IMG/VR virus record: IMGVR_UViG_3300025120_000162
Span: 1 to 40,146 of that record
Source of the DNA: a virus
DNA length: 40,146 nt
Reading direction: 5' to 3' (one strand)
The notes under the pieces were generated by a model. The model was not told the origin of the DNA, made no database searches, and saw only the letters and a list, made by a program, of their open reading frames with translations. Shown here in pieces: positions 37,154 through 40,146 of the stretch (its first letter is position 1; each line of letters begins with the position of its first letter). Both the position numbers and the translations under genes were made by a program.

Positions 37154-37381
37154 ATGGATAGAATTGAAACACAAAGAGATGAAATGTTACACGCAGTTGA
37201 GCATTATGCAGCTGGTAATATTGCGATTCATAAAATGAATGTTGAAGTATACCTTGCTAATCCAGCTGGTATCGGTGAACACTCAGATGTTACTGAAGCC
37301 GTAGTAGCAGAAATGGAAAAGATTGCTCGTTGGCAAGATGTAATAGATACGATTAATCATCATTTTCGCTTTTACGATTAA
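37154..37381 (+). CDS. Small conserved phage protein, unknown function
   Basis: The 75-residue product is helical: IETQRDEMLHAVEHYAAGNI, then HKMNVEVYLANPAGIGEHSD and VTEAVVAEMEKIARWQDVID. The block NVEVYLANPAGIGEHSD is conserved among marine phages as I remember it, always in a short protein of this size, with no known role. It ends TINHHFRFYD. It is the last gene before the dyad and sigma70-like promoter upstream of nrdJ, so it is the final gene of the late, lysis-type unit. Confidence 0.7.
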   Translation: MDRIETQRDEMLHAVEHYAAGNIAIHKMNVEVYLANPAGIGEHSDVTEAVVAEMEKIARWQDVIDTINHHFRFYD

Positions 37382-37399
37382 AAAGAAAATATTTTTACC

Positions 37400-37448
37400 A
37401 AAACGCAGTCTTTACAGCCATTTTAGGGGTTTACAAAGATTGCGTTTT
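37400..37448. repeat. 14-bp inverted repeat over the nrdJ promoter
   Basis: AAAACGCAGTCTTT (37400-37413) and AAAGATTGCGTTTT (37435-37448) are inverted copies; the one mismatch becomes a G-U pair in RNA. The loop is 21 bases. The right arm covers the last base of the -35 box and most of the spacer of the sigma70-like promoter. It could be a repressor operator, or an upstream terminator ending in TTTT. Confidence 0.75.
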
Positions 37449-37458
37449 GATATATAAT
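37430..37458 (+). promoter_or_regulatory. Sigma70-type promoter for nrdJ
   Basis: TTTACA at 37430-37435 and TATAAT at 37453-37458 are spaced by exactly 17 bases. The -10 box is perfect and the -35 differs at one base. This host-type promoter, rather than a late box, suggests early expression of ribonucleotide reductase. A second TTTACA lies at 37411. Confidence 0.8.
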
Positions 37459-37499
37459 AGTACCAATAAATTAAATCAGCTATATGTTAGGACAGAGGT

Positions 37500-39719
37500 A
37501 TGCAAACACCGTTTGTAGACACCAGAGAGTTTTTATCGCAAACTAAATTTTACGAAGGATACTCTCGGTTTAAAGAGACCGGTAACGGCGGTTATGAGTC
37601 ATGGGATGAATCGGTAGATCGAGTTATTACCATGCATGAAGAAAATTATAATGAAGCCGCAGATAAATTGGGCCCGTATTTGCAAGAAGCTCGTACTGCT
37701 TATAAAGAGCAAAGGGTACTAGGCGCACAACGAGCTTTACAGTTTGGTGGTGAACAACTACTTAAACATCAAATGCGCATGTATAATTGCACATCATCTT
37801 ATGCTGATCGCGCAGAATTCTTTGGTGAGTTCTTTTATATTCTATTATGTGGTGCTGGTGCTGGATTTTCTGTACAACAACATCACGTAGCTAAATTTCC
37901 ACAAATTCAAGGAAGGACTAAGCAAGCTAAGGGTTATATTGTAGAAGACTCTATTGAAGGTTGGGCTTCAGCCCTCGACGTGTTGATGTCTTCTTACTTT
38001 GTATCTGGTGGTAAGTTCCCAGAGTATGAAGGCCGTAGAGTATTCTTTGATCTAACTAATATTAGACCAAAGGGTGCTAAAATTTCAGGTGGATTTAAAG
38101 CTCCTGGGCCAGAAGGTTTACGTAAAGCATTGGATAAGATTGAACTCTTATTGCAAAATCAAGTTATTGATTCAAAAGAACCTGTTAAACTAAAACCAAT
38201 TACTGTATACGACATCTGCATGCATGCGGCTGATGCAGTATTATCTGGTGGTGTTCGTCGTTCAGCTACTATTTGTTTGTTCTCACCAGAAGATGATGAG
38301 ATGATGAATGCAAAAACCGGTAACTGGTTTATGGATAACGCTCAACGCGGTAGATCTAATAACTCAGCAGTGATTGTTCGTGATGAGGCAACACCTGAAA
38401 TGTTTGCTAAGATTATGGAATCAGTGAAATCATTTGGTGAGCCAGGATTCTACTTTACAACTTCAAAAGAACATACAACTAATCCTTGTGTTGAGATTGG
38501 AATGTATCCACAATACGAAGGTGAGTCTGGATGGCAAGGTTGTAACCTTACAGAAATCAATGGTGGCATGTGTAAAACACCAGAAGATTTTTATCTAGCA
38601 TGTAAAGCTGGTGCTATACTTGGTACACTACAAGCAGGTTATACAGACTTTAAGTTTCTTTCTCCAGTATCTAAAAAGATCTTTGATCGTGAAGCATTAT
38701 TGGGTGTATCAGTTACTGGTTGGATGAACAATCCTGAAGTACTCTTTGATGCTAAGGTTCTTGAAAAAGGAGCTAAAATTGTTAAGAAAATTAATAGAGA
38801 GGTTGCTGCTATCATTGGCATTAATCCTGCTGCTCGGACTACATGTGTTAAACCAAGCGGTAACGCAAGCGTCCTCTTACAAACAGCAAGTGGTATCCAC
38901 GCCGAACATTCCCCAATGTACATCCGTAACATCCAAATGAATAAAGAATCTGAAATTACGCAATCGATTATCAAATCAAATCCGTATATGGTTGAAGAAT
39001 CAGTATGGTCTGCTAATGGTACTGATGTAGTAATTTCGTATCCTATTGTACCACATAAAGGTTCAATGTATAAGGATGATCTTATTGGTGTTAAACATCT
39101 TGAGCTCGTTAAGAAAGCTCAAAAGCATTGGGTTATTGCTGGTACAAATGAAGAGCTATGTGCTGATGAAGGTATCCGTCATAATGTATCAAATACAATT
39201 ATTGTAGATGATTGGGATGAAGTAGAAAAATATGTATTTGAGAATCGGTATTCTTTCTCAGGTATTTCATTCCTTAGTATGTCAGGTGATAAAGATTACA
39301 ACCAAGCACCAAACACTGCAGTGATTGATGAAAAGCAAATGGTAAAGCTATATGGAGCCGCATCAATCTTTGCATCAGGCTTAGTAGTAGATGCTATGAA
39401 AGTATTCCCTAACTTGTGGGATGCTTGTTCTACTGCTCAAGGTATGGGAATGGACATTAGTCTAGAATCATCAGAAAACTCAGCACGGCAAGATTGGGTA
39501 CGCCGGTTTGAAAACTTTGCAAATAACTATCTAGACGGCGATATTAAGAAAACAGAATATTGTTTAAAAGATGCTTACCTTATGCACAAATGGAATAAGA
39601 TTCAGCAATATTTGCAAATGCCAAATTGGAATCATGATTTGACAGAACAAGTATTTACTGATGTAGATACTATGGGTGCTGCTGCCTGTGCAGGCGGAGC
39701 CTGTGAAATTGACTTCTAG
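37500..39719 (+). CDS. nrdJ: Class II (adenosylcobalamin-dependent) ribonucleotide reductase, monomeric NrdJ type
   Basis: The 739-residue product reduces ribonucleoside triphosphates to deoxy forms, supplying dNTPs for phage replication. It matches the monomeric class II enzyme (Lactobacillus leichmannii RTPR, also 739 residues). The likely redox cysteine is Cys97 in MYNCTSSYADR; the radical site is N328-P-C330-V-E332; the partner cysteine is probably Cys348 in GWQGCNLTEING; and the C-terminal shuttle pair is Cys730/Cys735 in AACAGGACEIDF. VLSGGVRRSATICLFS near 248-263 and NPAARTTCVKPSGNASVLLQ further on are typical reductase blocks. Class II enzymes need vitamin B12 but no oxygen or second subunit, and are common in marine phages. 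It has its own sigma70-type promoter. GAGGT at 37495-37499 is the ribosome-binding site. Confidence 0.94.
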   Translation: MQTPFVDTREFLSQTKFYEGYSRFKETGNGGYESWDESVDRVITMHEENYNEAADKLGPYLQEARTAYKEQRVLGAQRALQFGGEQLLKHQMRMYNCTSSYADRAEFFGEFFYILLCGAGAGFSVQQHHVAKFPQIQGRTKQAKGYIVEDSIEGWASALDVLMSSYFVSGGKFPEYEGRRVFFDLTNIRPKGAKISGGFKAPGPEGLRKALDKIELLLQNQVIDSKEPVKLKPITVYDICMHAADAVLSGGVRRSATICLFSPEDDEMMNAKTGNWFMDNAQRGRSNNSAVIVRDEATPEMFAKIMESVKSFGEPGFYFTTSKEHTTNPCVEIGMYPQYEGESGWQGCNLTEINGGMCKTPEDFYLACKAGAILGTLQAGYTDFKFLSPVSKKIFDREALLGVSVTGWMNNPEVLFDAKVLEKGAKIVKKINREVAAIIGINPAARTTCVKPSGNASVLLQTASGIHAEHSPMYIRNIQMNKESEITQSIIKSNPYMVEESVWSANGTDVVISYPIVPHKGSMYKDDLIGVKHLELVKKAQKHWVIAGTNEELCADEGIRHNVSNTIIVDDWDEVEKYVFENRYSFSGISFLSMSGDKDYNQAPNTAVIDEKQMVKLYGAASIFASGLVVDAMKVFPNLWDACSTAQGMGMDISLESSENSARQDWVRRFENFANNYLDGDIKKTEYCLKDAYLMHKWNKIQQYLQMPNWNHDLTEQVFTDVDTMGAAACAGGACEIDF

Positions 39720-39867
39720 TCCGTGTATTCAAGTCTGTACTATTATAGATGAATATTGTATTGGTTGTGGTAGACATTCTGAAGAAATAACAGAATGGCT
39801 TACTGCAACCAACGAAAGAAAAACACAAATCCTAGAAAGGATTGAGAGTGATAGATCACAGAATTGA
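39703..39867 (+). CDS. DUF1289-like small cysteine protein
   Basis: The product from GTG 39703 has 54 residues: MKLTSSPCIQVCTIIDEYCI then GCGRHSEEITEWLTATNERK. The pattern S-P-C-x-x-x-C ... Y-C-x-G-C-x-R-x-x-E-E-I-x-x-W is that of the DUF1289 family (small bacterial proteins, four cysteines, possibly metal-binding, no defined activity). The frame stays open back to GTG 39676 and GTG 39688, so the start is uncertain; GGAG at 39696 lies close to GTG 39703, and TTG 39709 is another option. It overlaps nrdJ by 17 bases and the next gene by 20. Confidence 0.75.
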   Translation: MKLTSSPCIQVCTIIDEYCIGCGRHSEEITEWLTATNERKTQILERIESDRSQN

Positions 39868-39997
39868 ATGCGAGGAATGTGAAAATACATCTTTTGTAGG
39901 AAGCTTTGAAGAACCAATGTATTGTCCGATTTGCGGTAGAAGAGCAGTAATTCAGCTAGTAAAAGAAGAAGATGACTACTGGCAAGACGATGAATAA
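39848..39997 (+). CDS. Zinc-ribbon-like 49-residue protein
   Basis: From GTG 39848, preceded by AAAGG at 39836-39840, the frame reads MIDHRIECEECENTSFVGSF then EEPMYCPICGRRAVIQLVKE and ends DDYWQDDE. The two knuckles C-E-E-C and C-P-I-C, 17 residues apart, form a zinc ribbon, used in small DNA- or protein-binding factors. It is too short for the usual length cutoffs. It overlaps the DUF1289-like gene by 20 bases. This sits in an early-type unit with nrdJ. Function unknown. Confidence 0.75.
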   Translation: MIDHRIECEECENTSFVGSFEEPMYCPICGRRAVIQLVKEEDDYWQDDE

Positions 39998-40000
39998 ATA
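39993..40000 (+). promoter_or_regulatory. Possible variant late promoter box (AATAAATA)
   Basis: The box overlaps the zinc-ribbon stop and ends five bases before ATG 40006, the same spacing seen at 27133/27146. It is a one-base variant and may be chance. Confidence 0.3.
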
Positions 40001-40005
40001 CATGT

Positions 40006-40146
40006 ATGTGGTATTATAAAAATGAACAATATGAATATACACCCGAAGAGTTCCAAGGATTTGTTTATCTCATCACAGAACTGGATACAGATAAGAAATA
40101 TATCGGTAAAAAGAACTTCTGGAGGCCTAAGACATTACCAAAGAAT
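40006..40146 (+). CDS. GIY-YIG nuclease-like protein, 3' end cut by the window edge
   Basis: The first 47 residues are visible: MWYYKNEQYEYTPEEFQGFV then YLITELDTDKKYIGKKNFWR and PKTLPKN. The two-part signature G-F-V-Y-L-I ... K-Y-I-G-K-K is the N-terminal GIY-YIG catalytic element, in which the two tyrosines and a following Arg/Lys act in DNA cleavage. The MWYYKNE start with an acidic segment is typical of short nuclease-like proteins in T4-like phages. The Glu that completes the active site lies beyond the window. It may be a homing-type or a DNA-repair/degradation nuclease. The start lies nine bases after the preceding stop. Confidence 0.78.
   Translation, partial: MWYYKNEQYEYTPEEFQGFVYLITELDTDKKYIGKKNFWRPKTLPKN

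Noticed and set aside
1-40146. tRNA genes, CRISPR arrays, insertion sequences, integrase or attachment sites
   Set aside because: No cloverleaf, repeat-spacer array, transposase motif or terminal inverted repeat was recognised on either strand by eye; a covariance-model scan could still find a degenerate tRNA.

Overview
The window is a contiguous block of the structural-gene core of a marine-type, AT-rich T4-like myovirus genome. The order gp13-gp14-gp15-gp16-gp17-gp18-gp19-gp20-gp67-(gp68 position)-gp21-gp22-gp23 can be read directly. Every gene is on the + strand, most start codons overlap or abut the previous stop codon (ATGA, TAATG), and exact T4-type late promoter boxes (TATAAATA) sit upstream of many units. 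No tRNA, insertion sequence, CRISPR array, integrase or minus-strand gene was found. The small conserved genes, the class II (vitamin B12-dependent) ribonucleotide reductase and the fibre modules resemble those of phages of marine bacteria. The sequence does not identify the host.

Layout. (1) 1-801: four short overlapping genes of unknown function, closed by a strong terminator. (2) 859-7762: a late-promoter-driven run of nine genes. Most of their products start with a short leader of the form M-x-x-F-x-x-[FILY]-x-E, usually ending in [I/L/M]-x-E. This is the form of the T4 capsid-targeting sequence, which sends internal proteins into the prohead and is cut by protease gp21. The cargo looks like a PD-(D/E)XK nuclease-like protein, a DNA/RNA ligase-like nucleotidyltransferase, an NMN-adenylyltransferase-like enzyme fused to a basic tail, and six small, mostly very basic proteins. 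I read this as a putative packaged and injected protein set. (3) 7767-11035: small membrane, coiled-coil, basic and His-rich proteins of unknown role. (4) 11032-14580: two large adhesin-like fibre proteins with a cadherin-like domain and beta-propeller-like repeats.

(5) 14633-19317: neck proteins gp13 and gp14, tail completion protein gp15 and terminase gp16/gp17. (6) 19394-27011: tail sheath, tail tube, portal, prohead core, prohead protease, scaffold and major capsid protein, followed by a terminator. The protease gp21 encoded here is the enzyme that would process both gp23 and the leader-bearing cargo of region 2. (7) 27146-35623: a second gp19-like protein and a fibre locus with short C1q-like proteins, a tail-fibre chaperone-like protein and three more members of the modular adhesin family, carrying beta-propeller-like, LamG-like and polyglycine C-termini.

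(8) 35641-37381: a lysis-type cassette with overlapping Rz/Rz1-like spanins, a DUF1353-like membrane protein, a 53-residue holin-like membrane protein and one small protein. (9) 37400-40146: a host-type sigma70-like promoter with a large dyad over its -35 box drives a class II ribonucleotide reductase (NrdJ), followed by two small cysteine-motif proteins and the start of a GIY-YIG nuclease-like gene. No gene-free stretch exceeds 300 bases; the longest gaps (near 801-896, 8384-8470 and 37382-37499) hold the regulatory elements listed.
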